Positions 43,523 to 52,580 of a DNA stretch of 64,000 bases are shown here, one piece after another. Location: contig NZ_CP121685.1 in NCBI RefSeq assembly GCF_029760915.1, positions 2,020,001 to 2,084,000 of the forward strand, read 5' to 3'. Numbering within the stretch: the stretch's first letter is position 1; each line of letters starts with the position of its first letter. Both the position numbers and the translations under genes were made by a program. This DNA is from Olleya sp. YS. Lineage in GTDB: Bacteria > Bacteroidota > Bacteroidia > Flavobacteriales > Flavobacteriaceae. Below the pieces are notes generated by a model, which saw nothing but the letters and a program-made list of their open reading frames with translations, was not told the DNA's origin and did no database searches.

Positions 43523-44185
43523 TTAGTCCTTTTTAGATTTGTATACTTGTTTAACGTCCACTCTTCCCATCATGATATAAGCTTCGTCATCCATATTTAT
43601 ATTTAGTTGCATATTAGATGATGCATTAGTGGTGTCAATAACTGTTTTTTTAGACTGATAGCCAACATAACTAAACACTAATACATCACCTTGTTTTAAT
43701 TTTTGAGGAAATTGAAAATTTCCATCAAAATCAGAACTTGCTCCAATTTCTGTACCTTCTAAAACAACATTAACTCCAGGAAGTGGGATTCCGTTTTGGT
43801 CTTTAATGTGCCCTTTAACAGTCACTTTTTTTGTTGTTTGCTTTATTTCTTTATCAGTTGCGTTGCTTGGTGTATCTTGTGCTTGAGCTGTAGTTAATGA
43901 TAATAACGAAAAGCAAGCTAGTCCAATTCCGCTTAACAGGCTTAAATAAGGTCTTTTATCTGGTGTCATAGTATATGTATTTAATTGTGATTGGTTAAAT
44001 CTTCCACAGGTGTTTTCTGGATTGTTTATGGTGAAATAATGAGAGATTTCTTCTGTATTCATTGTAGTAAAGTCTATGACTTCTTGGTTGCATGAGTTAC
44101 AAAACCCACCTGCTTTTGTAGTAGAAAATGAATTGAAGTTTTCTTGACAAGGTGTTTTGATACTTAGGTTAAATTGATTTTTCAT
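43523..44185 (-). CDS. CarboxypepD_reg-like domain protein with N-terminal Cys-rich segment
   Basis: 220 aa. The cytoplasmic N-terminus has CQENFNSFSTTKAGGFCNSC, a four-Cys block that could bind zinc; a membrane helix follows near residue 80 (YLSLLSGIGLACFSLLSLT), and the C-terminal part is a carboxypeptidase regulatory-like domain (GIPLPGVNVVLEGTEIGASSDFDG) exposed to the periplasm. This architecture recurs in Flavobacteria but lacks a known function. It lies 8 bases upstream of the transglutaminase gene, suggesting an operon. Confidence 0.8.
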   Translation of the reverse strand: MKNQFNLSIKTPCQENFNSFSTTKAGGFCNSCNQEVIDFTTMNTEEISHYFTINNPENTCGRFNQSQLNTYTMTPDKRPYLSLLSGIGLACFSLLSLTTAQAQDTPSNATDKEIKQTTKKVTVKGHIKDQNGIPLPGVNVVLEGTEIGASSDFDGNFQFPQKLKQGDVLVFSYVGYQSKKTVIDTTNASSNMQLNINMDDEAYIMMGRVDVKQVYKSKKD

Positions 44186-44318
44186 GATATAAAGTTTAAT
44201 TGTTATGTTACATCAAACTTATATTACATTACTCTATTTAAAAACTAGTAATGAGTGAATGCTACTTTTGAGTGAGTAAAGTGTATTTTTCAAAGTTTAT
44301 ATTGTGGTAATTTCAATT

Positions 44319-44879
44319 TTAGCGACACATTTTTTCTGTAATTCCTAATTGATTGGATAATTTTCTGCGTCTTAAGGTAGTGTTTTTAGGGTTAGTTTTT
44401 AAGAATTTAATCGGTAATTCTGTGTCCAAAGAAATTGTTTCAAAAGTAGATTGATGTTCAAAAAAACATTCGTTTTTATACACTTGATTGTTATAAATAA
44501 ATTCAAATTCTATAACATACAAAAACTCATTAATATGTTTTGGTTGCCTACTGTTAAACGATGATGTTTTGTGTGTATAATTGTCTATTCTCTTATTTAT
44601 TATTCTAGCACTTGTGTAGCTTCCGTATTTTTTAATTTTAGCTTGCTCATAATAATACATAAAACTTGACGGTAATGTAAATAGCATAAAAGCGGAAGCC
44701 AAAATCATAAAAACACATCCAAAAATTATAAATGCTATTCCATTGTCATCAATCTTAGTTCCTAAATAAGTAAAAAACCCTCCAACTATTAAAAATATAA
44801 ACCAAATACCTAATAATCCTAAGTGTGGTTTAAAGGCTTGAATAATAAATTGTTTATTATCTGATAAAGTGGGTTTCAA
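44319..44879 (-). CDS. DUF3592 domain-containing membrane protein
   Basis: 186 aa with two N-terminal membrane helices (HLGLLGIWFIFLIVGGFFTY and FIIFGCVFMILASAFMLF) and a beta-rich soluble tail (YTSARIINKRIDNYT, LYVIEFEFIYNNQVYKNE), the DUF3592 pattern. Function unknown. It follows the large membrane protein gene by 12 bases. Confidence 0.75.
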   Translation of the reverse strand: MKPTLSDNKQFIIQAFKPHLGLLGIWFIFLIVGGFFTYLGTKIDDNGIAFIIFGCVFMILASAFMLFTLPSSFMYYYEQAKIKKYGSYTSARIINKRIDNYTHKTSSFNSRQPKHINEFLYVIEFEFIYNNQVYKNECFFEHQSTFETISLDTELPIKFLKTNPKNTTLRRRKLSNQLGITEKMCR

Positions 44880-44891
44880 TAAGGTTATAAA

Positions 44892-46220
44892 TTACTTTTT
44901 AAAATACCAAAACGGAATGGTTTGTATAAAATCTTGTTTTATACTGTCTTTAGCTTTGTATGCTCTGTAAATTTTCAAGTTGTGTTTTCCATTTTTAATG
45001 GAGTCTAAGCTAATAACTGTTTCAAAACCGTCTTGATTATTATTATGTTTAGTGAATAAAAAATTCTGATTTTTATATTCTGTACTATCAATTTTTATAA
45101 TATATATATCAGACAATGTTTTTATGTAATCCGCTTTAAGGCTATCTATTTTTTGTCTGTTTTTTAAATACTCATTTGAAAAGAAAATACCGGACTTATA
45201 ACCACGAATATCTTCTTCAGGCTTTAAGATCTTATTGTAAGCAAATATAGCATCCTCTAACCGTTCACTATATTCAATAAAGATAGGAAGGTATTGTGTT
45301 GTAATGATTTTTGATGGGATAGAAACATTTCTTACAAACATGCCTTTTTCGGTAATGTTCTCGTCGTAATTAAGTCTGTTTGCAGTAAAAGAATTTGATA
45401 GATCTGAAGATGAAAAATAATTAGATCTATTAAAGCTGAAAGATGTTATCGCTATTATTGTAAAGTATATAGGAATTAAAGCTAGACTTAATCGTTTTCC
45501 AAACTTATTATCAATAAAATTATGAACCAATGGACGATATAAAAAGGATAATGTTAAGTAGCCAAACACCCAATAAAATGGAAAGTAAATTTTAGCTAGC
45601 CATTTATTTTTTTTCAGGTAGCCTTGGGTTATAAAATCTATAAATGTAAATAGCATCCCAAAGAGCACAAAAAATAACATTGTTAAACCTAAAATAAAAA
45701 ATATAACATGTCTATTTTCGTGATCATTTATAAGGAAGTAGGCTATTGCAAAAATAGATCCAATGATTGCAAAAACACTTATGATATAAAAAATGATTAA
45801 AAATGAGATTGCGAAGAGAACACTACAATAATCTTCTAATCTTGAAATATATTTATCAAACGATCCTATTTTTTTTCTTAAATAACGATCAAATTTTGGT
45901 CTGTAATTAAGCTTTTTGTAGTCTATATCACCAGATACGTAACGTAAGCCTAAAGCACCAATCCATAAGCCTCTTAATATAACATGCAATAGTAAGGTAA
46001 ACATTAAAATAGAGCAGGAGATAAGCGCAATCATTAATGCAATACCAATAGCTATATTATTCTCGTTTTGTGCAGTATTAATAAATAGCTTTAGTGGTTC
46101 AAATACTTGAGATAACCCATAAATAGAGAACCCAGAAATAATAAGCTCTAGTTGCCAGCTTTCTTGTTGAAGTTTATCTAACCAAAGTTTAAAGGCTTTG
46201 GTTCTATAATTATTTCTCAT
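44892..46220 (-). CDS. Multi-pass membrane protein, unknown
   Basis: 442 aa with about six to seven membrane helices in residues 30-270, then a ~170-residue periplasmic or cytoplasmic domain. The N-terminal LWLDKLQQESWQLELIISGFSIYGL is an amphipathic stretch. No known family motif recognised. Operon with the DUF3592 gene. Confidence 0.65.
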   Translation of the reverse strand: MRNNYRTKAFKLWLDKLQQESWQLELIISGFSIYGLSQVFEPLKLFINTAQNENNIAIGIALMIALISCSILMFTLLLHVILRGLWIGALGLRYVSGDIDYKKLNYRPKFDRYLRKKIGSFDKYISRLEDYCSVLFAISFLIIFYIISVFAIIGSIFAIAYFLINDHENRHVIFFILGLTMLFFVLFGMLFTFIDFITQGYLKKNKWLAKIYFPFYWVFGYLTLSFLYRPLVHNFIDNKFGKRLSLALIPIYFTIIAITSFSFNRSNYFSSSDLSNSFTANRLNYDENITEKGMFVRNVSIPSKIITTQYLPIFIEYSERLEDAIFAYNKILKPEEDIRGYKSGIFFSNEYLKNRQKIDSLKADYIKTLSDIYIIKIDSTEYKNQNFLFTKHNNNQDGFETVISLDSIKNGKHNLKIYRAYKAKDSIKQDFIQTIPFWYFKK

Positions 46221-46290
46221 AAAAATAGTACGATTGGTTAAGGTAAAGATAAATTAAATATTGAAAATGACTGTATAAATTATTCTACTG

Positions 46291-46328
46291 CAAAAAAAAA
46301 GCTACTTCAAGTAGAAATAGCTTTTTTT
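46291..46328 (-). terminator. Bidirectional terminator
   Basis: AAAAAAAGCTA and TAGCTTTTTTT flank a short loop; the T run on the minus strand follows the lipoprotein gene at 46345. Confidence 0.75.
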
Positions 46329-46344
46329 ATATAGTAATATATTT

Positions 46345-46932
46345 TTAGTTTACTTTAAAACCTAAAGCAATATAGGGTTGTCCAATATTAGCAACAGGTC
46401 CTCCTGCACCATAAAATACAGACCCTTGAAACACTACATTACCTTGCGTAATTGGGTATGGTACATCTGTAAAGTCATCTTTTCTGATAATTCTACCAAC
46501 GGTTTCATTTAGCATAGTATATCCAGGTAAAATAGTGCGTTTTACAGTTATAAAATCACCTGTATTAACCACTACAGGTGTTATGTTTTGGTAGTCTAAA
46601 CCACTTTGAGAAAAGGTATGTGTACCTAAGTAGCTACCACCACTGGTGTTATTAATAATTTCCATATCATAACCTCCAGCATAAGTACTTGGGTTTTGAT
46701 AGCCTATAGAACATATTTCTCCTGAAGCATTAATTTGTATTTCATATTCATGGGTTTCTAAATCCATAAATTCTGCTGGTGCATTATAACCATTTGCAGT
46801 ATTAAAAGCATTGGTAATAGCAGCATTGACGTAATTATTATCACATACGTTATTGGTGCTATCATCATCGTTATCGCAATTAAAACATGTGAAGCATAAT
46901 AATGCCATTAAAGTAATTTTGATTGTTTTCAT
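46345..46932 (-). CDS. Lipoprotein of unknown function
   Basis: 195 aa. Signal peptide with lipobox CFNC (near residues 16-19) followed by the acidic spacer DNDDDSTN. The mature domain has many Tyr, Asn and Gly residues and probably forms a beta-sandwich (TAGGYDMEI-type segment, VPYPITQGNVVFQGSV). No family recognised. Single gene, with its own terminator. Confidence 0.7.
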   Translation of the reverse strand: MKTIKITLMALLCFTCFNCDNDDDSTNNVCDNNYVNAAITNAFNTANGYNAPAEFMDLETHEYEIQINASGEICSIGYQNPSTYAGGYDMEIINNTSGGSYLGTHTFSQSGLDYQNITPVVVNTGDFITVKRTILPGYTMLNETVGRIIRKDDFTDVPYPITQGNVVFQGSVFYGAGGPVANIGQPYIALGFKVN

Positions 46933-47169
46933 AATTTTAAAGTATTGTTAGATTAGTGTAATGTAGTTAAAAAAAATAAGTTCGATTTAAATGATATTTA
47001 TTTTAATAAACAAAGTCATTAACTTTAGTTTGTATTGTTTTAAATAATTACAAAACAAAATTACTTTAAGAAAAAGACTATAAAAACACATACACTAAGA
47101 AGTTATGGTTTGGACACATTATCATCCAGTTTCAGTGTATTAAAGGTTTTAATAGTATTGTTGTAACAT

Positions 47170-48462
47170 CTATTCCACATTTGGCAGTGTATAACTTTTA
47201 AAAGCACCTAACAACCCAAATAGTGATAATACTAAAACGACACCTTCTATGGAAATTAACGAGACTAAAGCGCTTAATCCACCTGTAACTAATAAAATTA
47301 AGCCAATAACAGTATTGCTTACAGCTACATAATTGGTTCTTTGGTTACCTTTAGCCATATCTACAATATAGGTTTTGCGTCCTAATCTTACACCACCATG
47401 TGCAATACCTAAAATAAAAAAAGCAATTGGGTAAATCCATGTTAGACTTCTAATTGATTGAAAATAGGTAATAACAAAAAAAGTAATAATGCCTAAAACA
47501 GATGCTATTAAAACAGCAATAGCCATGACATTTTTACTGGATTTATCTGCAAATTTTCCCCAAATAGGTGAACTAATTATTGAGGCTATTCCTTTAGCTA
47601 TAATAAATAGTCCAAGTAAATATGCTTCTTTACCTATATACTTTTGCGCTAATAACACGTAATAAGGAGCAGTTAAAGCTGAACATAATAGCAATGATCT
47701 CGCGATAACAAAATCTCTAAAGTGTTTATCTGTTTTTAAAAGACCTAATTTTGAAATAAAGCTACTTTCTTCTTCATTACTTTTAATGTTAGAAGGAAAC
47801 TCTTTTATTCTTGAATAAATTATTGCAGCAATTAACCACGTTACTGATGCAAAAAAAATAAGGTTGCTGTAAAAGTTAATAGTAGCATCACTTTTTGACT
47901 TGTAAAGTATATATAGTCCAGCCAATAATACTAAAATCCCTGATATCGAAACCGTATAGCCTTTTAATTTACCTCGTCTAGTTTTTGGAATACATTTTCC
48001 TGTAACATCTTTTGATGATAATGAGCAAATACTTCTGGACAAACTAAATATAATTACTGCTAGTATTATTAACCAACCTGCTGTTGTACCTTCAAAAAAT
48101 AATGCAATAAAACCGATAGAAGCAATAGCCAAAAATTGTAAAAAAGATCCAACTACCCAAATCCATTTTCTAATAGATTGCCTGTTGACGTATCTTGATA
48201 AAAATACTTGCGGAACCATTGAGCCAGATTCCCTAATAGGAACAATTAAGCTAATGAGGTAAATAGGTGCATTAACATAGCTCATTAACCAAGTCAATAC
48301 CGTTTTTGGATTGCTTAAAGTGTCTCCAAGCTTTGTAAATACACTACTAAAAATTAAAAGAAAATAATTTTTTGGAACATGTTTGCAAGCCTCGTCAGTA
48401 ATATCTGTACAAACACGTTCTCCTGTTTCATTATTTAAATAACGATATAGTTTTTCCAACAT
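47170..48462 (-). CDS. MFS transporter
   Basis: 430 aa with about twelve helices. The loop between helices 2 and 3 has FLSRYVNRQSIRKWIW rather than the canonical MFS motif. It is 2 bases downstream of the CocE-type hydrolase gene, so the two are cotranscribed. Substrate unknown; import of a hydrolysis product, or export linked to it, are both possible. Confidence 0.8.
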   Translation of the reverse strand: MLEKLYRYLNNETGERVCTDITDEACKHVPKNYFLLIFSSVFTKLGDTLSNPKTVLTWLMSYVNAPIYLISLIVPIRESGSMVPQVFLSRYVNRQSIRKWIWVVGSFLQFLAIASIGFIALFFEGTTAGWLIILAVIIFSLSRSICSLSSKDVTGKCIPKTRRGKLKGYTVSISGILVLLAGLYILYKSKSDATINFYSNLIFFASVTWLIAAIIYSRIKEFPSNIKSNEEESSFISKLGLLKTDKHFRDFVIARSLLLCSALTAPYYVLLAQKYIGKEAYLLGLFIIAKGIASIISSPIWGKFADKSSKNVMAIAVLIASVLGIITFFVITYFQSIRSLTWIYPIAFFILGIAHGGVRLGRKTYIVDMAKGNQRTNYVAVSNTVIGLILLVTGGLSALVSLISIEGVVLVLSLFGLLGAFKSYTLPNVE

Positions 48463-48464
48463 TT

Positions 48465-50300
48465 TTATTCAGTCACCTTATCAAATGCTTCTTTTCCACC
48501 AACAATAGGAATAGTCAATCTAGTTTTATCTAAGTCGACAGTTAATTCGGTTCCAGGTTTTGGATGAATAGTAAAGTCTTTATCACTAGAAAATATAATT
48601 AACCCAATGCGTTGTCCAGCTCTAATTATTTGATCATCAGGTTGTAATTTAAAGGTCAAATCATAAAATTTTCTTGGTTTTAAAGGCTCGCTTTTTGATA
48701 AGGATTCGTGGTTTTGTGGATCTGCCCAACCACGTGTTATAATATTATTTGTTATCAATTTTGCGTCTTCTTCCCAAGGAAGTGACACCAACCAAACCGA
48801 TAGGTTTGCAGCAGATTTACTACTTGATACACTAATGGTAATTTCTGCTTCACCAGAAATATGAAGTGCTTCTTTTAGCTTTGATGTAGTATATAATAAT
48901 CTGTTTTTAGAACTTGTAGCCTGTGCATGGTCTTTACCAGAGACATTAAAATCATCCACAAGCATTTCAGTTTTTTGACGTTTGTTTTGTTTTAGGGAGA
49001 GCATTCCAACGTCGTTTCCACCTTTATTTAAAAATAATGTTACGTTTTTCGCTTCAGGATTTGGGTATGCTTCATAAGCAGTAGGTTGGTCGCGTTTATC
49101 ATTCTCGCGAACAATCCAAGCTTGTTTATCGTTTTCTACTCCATTTTCAATACCATGTAAATAGCGAGTAAACCAACGATTCATCATGGTTATAGGTGGT
49201 GGTCCACCATGTCCATTTTGATGATAATAGATTTGTGTAGGTAAACCCATTGCTTTTGCTTTTTGGTAAATACGGTTACTGTGTTCTGGCATCACATTCC
49301 AGTCGTTAAAACCATGAGACATAAGCAAAGCAGCTTTCATATTATCCATTTGATTTAAGTAATCGCGTCCAGCCCAAAAATTGTTATAATCTCCAGTCAG
49401 TCTATCCATTCCGTTAGCCATTTCGGTATCTCTTATCGTTTTATTGTTGTATGGACGTTTACTCTCGTCTCCACTATGTATAAAGTCATATAGCACATCA
49501 ATATCTTCACCTAAATAACCTCCTGGATGACGTACCAAACCATTAGATCTATAATAATGATAATAAGACGTATTTGGTGCAATTGGGATAATGGCTTCTA
49601 AACCATCTACACCAGTTGTAGCAGCTGCTAAAGGAAGTGTCCCATTGTAAGACGTACCAGTCATACCTACTTTTCCTGTGGTCCAAGTCGCCTTAACTTC
49701 TTCGTTGCCATCAGGTGTGGTATAGCCTTTAGCACGACCATTTAACCAATCAATAACTGCTTTTGGTGCTAAGGATTCGTTTTCGCCACCAACCGTTGGA
49801 GCACCTTGCGATAATCCAGTGCCAGGAGAAGAGGAGTGTACCACAATATAACCACGTGGTACCCATTTCATGATATGTGAATTGGAGATAATTGGACGTT
49901 GTCCAAAACGTTTGACTTCTGGATGCACACGCTCTACTTTTGCAGGTTCGCCTAATTCATGCTCGACGTCCCACATTAAACCAGGTACGTCTTGCGCAAC
50001 ACCAGCAAAGTAGGGACTAGTTACATAGACTACAGGTAGTTTTAAGCCTTCCGTATCGGTTTGTTTAGGTCTGGTTACCGACACGTGTACACGATCTAGT
50101 TGGTCATCACCATCTGTGTTAAAAGTAGTTTCTACCCAAAGGTCATGTCTAATCCACTCTTTATAATCGCTAAATCCTTTAACGATTTGTGCTTCTCCAT
50201 TTTCAAAAACCGGAACAGTTTTGTCTTGAGCAAAACTTACGGTTGTTACTAAAAATAGGATTGAAAAAAGACTTAGAATTGTTTGTTTTTTTGTCATCAT
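48465..50300 (-). CDS. CocE/NonD family hydrolase (X-Pro dipeptidyl-peptidase type)
   Basis: 611 aa with a signal peptide (SLFSILFLVTTVSFAQ). The alpha/beta-hydrolase part has the nucleophile Ser in KVGMTGTSYNGTLPL, Asp/His candidates in NDWNVMPEHS and YYHQNGHGGPP, and the C-terminal jelly-roll (PRKFYDLTFKLQPDDQII). Family activities are cleavage after X-Pro or hydrolysis of esters. It is exported, so it may act on peptides in the periplasm; the adjacent MFS transporter could take up products. Confidence 0.88.
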   Translation of the reverse strand: MMTKKQTILSLFSILFLVTTVSFAQDKTVPVFENGEAQIVKGFSDYKEWIRHDLWVETTFNTDGDDQLDRVHVSVTRPKQTDTEGLKLPVVYVTSPYFAGVAQDVPGLMWDVEHELGEPAKVERVHPEVKRFGQRPIISNSHIMKWVPRGYIVVHSSSPGTGLSQGAPTVGGENESLAPKAVIDWLNGRAKGYTTPDGNEEVKATWTTGKVGMTGTSYNGTLPLAAATTGVDGLEAIIPIAPNTSYYHYYRSNGLVRHPGGYLGEDIDVLYDFIHSGDESKRPYNNKTIRDTEMANGMDRLTGDYNNFWAGRDYLNQMDNMKAALLMSHGFNDWNVMPEHSNRIYQKAKAMGLPTQIYYHQNGHGGPPPITMMNRWFTRYLHGIENGVENDKQAWIVRENDKRDQPTAYEAYPNPEAKNVTLFLNKGGNDVGMLSLKQNKRQKTEMLVDDFNVSGKDHAQATSSKNRLLYTTSKLKEALHISGEAEITISVSSSKSAANLSVWLVSLPWEEDAKLITNNIITRGWADPQNHESLSKSEPLKPRKFYDLTFKLQPDDQIIRAGQRIGLIIFSSDKDFTIHPKPGTELTVDLDKTRLTIPIVGGKEAFDKVTE

Positions 50301-50513
50301 AACTGCTTATAACGTTTGTTGGTACAAGTTAGTTATTTTTTAGGAATAGGGAAGGGGTTAATGTTAAGGAAAGATAAAAGTTTTGATTGAGTTTTAGTGG
50401 AGTTGTTTAACTTTTAGTTATCACAAGTTTTCAATTCGCTATATCAAATGTTTAACGAAGTTACTTGTTTTTTGCTAGATAATCAATATAAACAACTACG
50501 TATTTTAGTAACT

Positions 50514-50542
50514 AAAAAACCACCTGAAAAAGGTGATTTTTT
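50514..50542 (-). terminator. Bidirectional terminator
   Basis: CACCT-GAAAA-AGGTG (50521-50535) flanked by A6 on one side and T6 on the other. It ends the padR operon on the minus strand. Confidence 0.8.
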
Positions 50543-50563
50543 GATTTTAGAATAGTGTTATTA

Positions 50564-50749
50564 CTAATTCGCTATTGTCTCTTTTTTATATAACTTATAA
50601 AATAGGGTTGGTAAAAATCCAAAGTTCAGTAGCAGAAATCCTATAAATAAAATAATTCCAGAGAAAGGCCAATGCATAATTTTAAATAAGATGGCAGTAC
50701 TTAAGGTAAACAAGGCTAAAAAGCCTAAAACATAAACTGATTTTTTCAT
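50564..50749 (-). CDS. Small membrane protein with GldL-like FKIMHWP motif
   Basis: 61 aa with two hydrophobic segments and ILFKIMHWPFSGII between them. The same motif occurs in the C-terminus of the gene upstream. The LFKIMHWP sequence is known from the gliding-motility protein GldL N-terminus. It is the third gene of the PadR operon. Function unknown. Confidence 0.7.
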   Translation of the reverse strand: MKKSVYVLGFLALFTLSTAILFKIMHWPFSGIILFIGFLLLNFGFLPTLFYKLYKKETIAN

Positions 50750-50777
50750 TTTGATTGATTTTAATTAATGTTCGTAA

Positions 50778-51209
50778 TTATGATTGATATTTAAGTGTTT
50801 TTTCTTTGTATTTATTGTAAAAGTAAACTGGTAGAGTGATAAGTATTAAAAGCATAAATCCTAGTAATAGCATTATGCTGGCATATGGCCAATGCATAAT
50901 TTTAAACAGGCTACCTATTGCTATAAGTATGGCTGTTAAACAACTACTAGCAAATAATAGTTTATTTCGGTTTTTGGCTGATTTGAAATACAACTGCACA
51001 TTGGTCTCTTGTTGGATTTGATTGATATTTAGATAACCTCCAAATTTGTTTATTGCATTTTGGTAAGCTGTTTCAAAATTGGCATGATCTGTATTTTCTA
51101 TATAGGTACATATGTGGTCTAAAATGTCTTCTTTTAGTGCTTCATTTTTTAAGCCATACAACTCTAAGTTATTAGAGATATAATCAATGTGTTGATCTGT
51201 TAGTCTCAT
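50778..51209 (-). CDS. Putative PadR-operon membrane protein with GldL-like motif
   Basis: 143 aa. The N-terminal ~80 residues (HIDYISNNLELYGLKNEALKEDILDHICTYIE) form a DUF1700-like helical domain; the C-terminal half has two helices around LFKIMHWPYASIMLL. Its start overlaps the padR stop (ATGA at 51206-51209). DUF1700-like proteins are common partners of PadR regulators, suggesting a regulator-membrane-sensor pair. Confidence 0.75.
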   Translation of the reverse strand: MRLTDQHIDYISNNLELYGLKNEALKEDILDHICTYIENTDHANFETAYQNAINKFGGYLNINQIQQETNVQLYFKSAKNRNKLLFASSCLTAILIAIGSLFKIMHWPYASIMLLLGFMLLILITLPVYFYNKYKEKTLKYQS

Positions 51210-51544
51210 TTTAAAGTAGTTTTTGGGTTAAAGATTAATGACAGTGTATTAATAAAATCGTTAATCTGGTTGGTTTGTTCAGCTATAACTTGTTTTCCAG
51301 ATTTAGTAACACTATAATATTTACGTACTCGTTTGCCTATGTATACTTTTTCTGTTTCTAAAACCTTATTGCTTTCTAGCTTGTGCAAAATAGGGTATAA
51401 AGCACCTTCAGAAATGTCTATTTTACCTTTTGTAAGTTCTTTTACTTTTTGTGTAATCTCATAACCATACATTTTATCATGCTGACTTAACAGTTTTAAA
51501 ATGATAGGTCGAAGTGTTCCTTTTGTGAGTTCTTTACTATACAT
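51206..51544 (-). CDS. PadR family transcriptional regulator
   Basis: 112 aa from the ATG at 51544. The winged helix has LRPIILKLLSQHDKMYGYEITQKVKE and SEGALYPILHKLESNKVL, the PadR signature. Longer frames reaching 51589 contain the promoter and are rejected. A dyad 25 bases upstream (51569-51589) could be the operator for autorepression. Ligand unknown; many PadR regulators respond to antibiotics or lipids. Confidence 0.9.
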   Translation of the reverse strand: MYSKELTKGTLRPIILKLLSQHDKMYGYEITQKVKELTKGKIDISEGALYPILHKLESNKVLETEKVYIGKRVRKYYSVTKSGKQVIAEQTNQINDFINTLSLIFNPKTTLK

Positions 51545-51548
51545 ATGA

Positions 51549-51556
51549 CAAATATA
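51549..51556 (-). promoter_or_regulatory. Flavobacterial -7 promoter box of padR
   Basis: TATATTTG on the minus strand, four bases before the padR ATG; a near-leaderless message is implied. Confidence 0.5.
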
Positions 51557-51568
51557 CACTTTTTTTAA

Positions 51569-51589
51569 ATACATTTTAATAAAATGCAT
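51569..51589. promoter_or_regulatory. Candidate PadR operator dyad
   Basis: ATACATTTT-AAT-AAAATGCAT is a 21-bp dyad with one mismatch. It covers the -33 region expected from the box at 51549, so binding would block transcription. Confidence 0.4.
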
Positions 51590-51613
51590 TATTTTTTCTC
51601 AGACATAAAAAAA

Positions 51614-51630
51614 CCACCTACAAGAGGTGG
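51614..51630 (-). terminator. Terminator, duplicated copy
   Basis: CCACCT-ACAAG-AGGTGG with a T7 run on the minus strand; identical to the htpG terminator at 53948-53964. Confidence 0.75.
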
Positions 51631-51678
51631 CTTTTTAATTTCCGCGACAGCGAAAAATTATTTTGATTATGATATTGC

Positions 51679-51815
51679 TTACTTTATCATATCATAGCTA
51701 CGCTTAATAAAGTCGCTTAACTCTTTTCCTTTTAATAAGCCTTGAGATAAACGTGCTAAGTCTAAACTTTGATTAATTAAACGTTCTTGTTTTTTTAGTC
51801 TTAGTATTTAAAAAT
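51679..51815 (-). pseudogene. htpG C-terminal fragment (duplication remnant)
   Basis: Corresponds to the last ~46 codons of htpG including the stop. A 2-base deletion shifts the frame, and no start or upstream part exists, so it cannot be functional. It abuts the trypsin-like gene: the repeat ends about 3 bases from that gene's stop. Confidence 0.85.
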
Positions 51816-51819
51816 TTTA

Positions 51820-52572
51820 TTAAAGCAATAATTTTTCTTTTTTTAAATAATCAATAATTTTCATTCCTAAAATTGTCGATTTTAGTTGAAAAAAGCTTTC
51901 AGCTTGAAAAGCAATTCCTCTGTGTAATGACTCTTCTCTCTGAAAAATAGTTTTAGAATTACTATTTTCATCAATATCTTCAGAACTCCAAACAATCATA
52001 CTTGTTTGTTCATTTCCAATTGTAAATCCACAGACATATGTTTTATTTTCATGAATAAATAAAAGAGGAGCGCCAGATATTCCTCGAGGACACATATAAG
52101 AAAGTTCGTAATGAGCAGGAACTTTAGGGAATCTATGATAATACCCTACTAAAGTTATATAGCCTTTATAACTTCTTATTAAAACTTCTGAGTGTTCATT
52201 ATCGAATCCATATGCGTAGCCAGTACTAACTACATTATTAAGCATATTAAGTTTTTGAGAAAACCAAGGATAAGCTTTTGCTCTTGGGATTGAAGCAGTT
52301 AAAATTCCAGAATCATTTTCTTTAAAAATTTCACTTTGTCCTATTTCAACAAAAGACATAGTTTTATCTTCATTTTGATATCCTAAAGCTATAACGTCTT
52401 GTTCATATGCGCTTTCAATTGTGTGGGCACATGTTATAAAATAATTATTCTTTATATAAAAAGCTGTTCCAAAAATATTTACAGGATTGAATCTACCATG
52501 TTTTGTTTTGTTTCCTCCAAAAACAGGGAAAACTATGTCATAAGCAATTGGTTGATTTGTGTTAGTACTCAT
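51820..52572 (-). CDS. Cytoplasmic trypsin-like serine protease
   Basis: 250 aa without signal peptide. The chymotrypsin-fold triad can be read: His50 in YFITCAHTIES, Asp87 in ENDSGIL, and Ser166 in RGISGAPLLF (GxSGxPL). The length is one bare protease domain with a ~60-residue helical tail. The partner gene starts 8 bases upstream on the same strand. Trypsin-like proteases without export signals are known as parts of bacterial conflict systems, so an effector or regulator role there is plausible; that is inference. It lies within the insert bracketed by htpG repeats. Confidence 0.85.
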   Translation of the reverse strand: MSTNTNQPIAYDIVFPVFGGNKTKHGRFNPVNIFGTAFYIKNNYFITCAHTIESAYEQDVIALGYQNEDKTMSFVEIGQSEIFKENDSGILTASIPRAKAYPWFSQKLNMLNNVVSTGYAYGFDNEHSEVLIRSYKGYITLVGYYHRFPKVPAHYELSYMCPRGISGAPLLFIHENKTYVCGFTIGNEQTSMIVWSSEDIDENSNSKTIFQREESLHRGIAFQAESFFQLKSTILGMKIIDYLKKEKLLL

Positions 52573-52580
52573 TATCAGTT

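Larger units (their letters stand above)
51606..51817 (-). repeat. Direct repeat, distal copy of the htpG 3' end and terminator
   Basis: About 212 bp that match 53940-54153 with only a handful of differences: an A/G change in the ATCATAG segment, a 2-base deletion near 51796, an A/G change near 51803. Both copies are in the same orientation and bracket the 51.82-53.94 kb insert. Confidence 0.92.
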
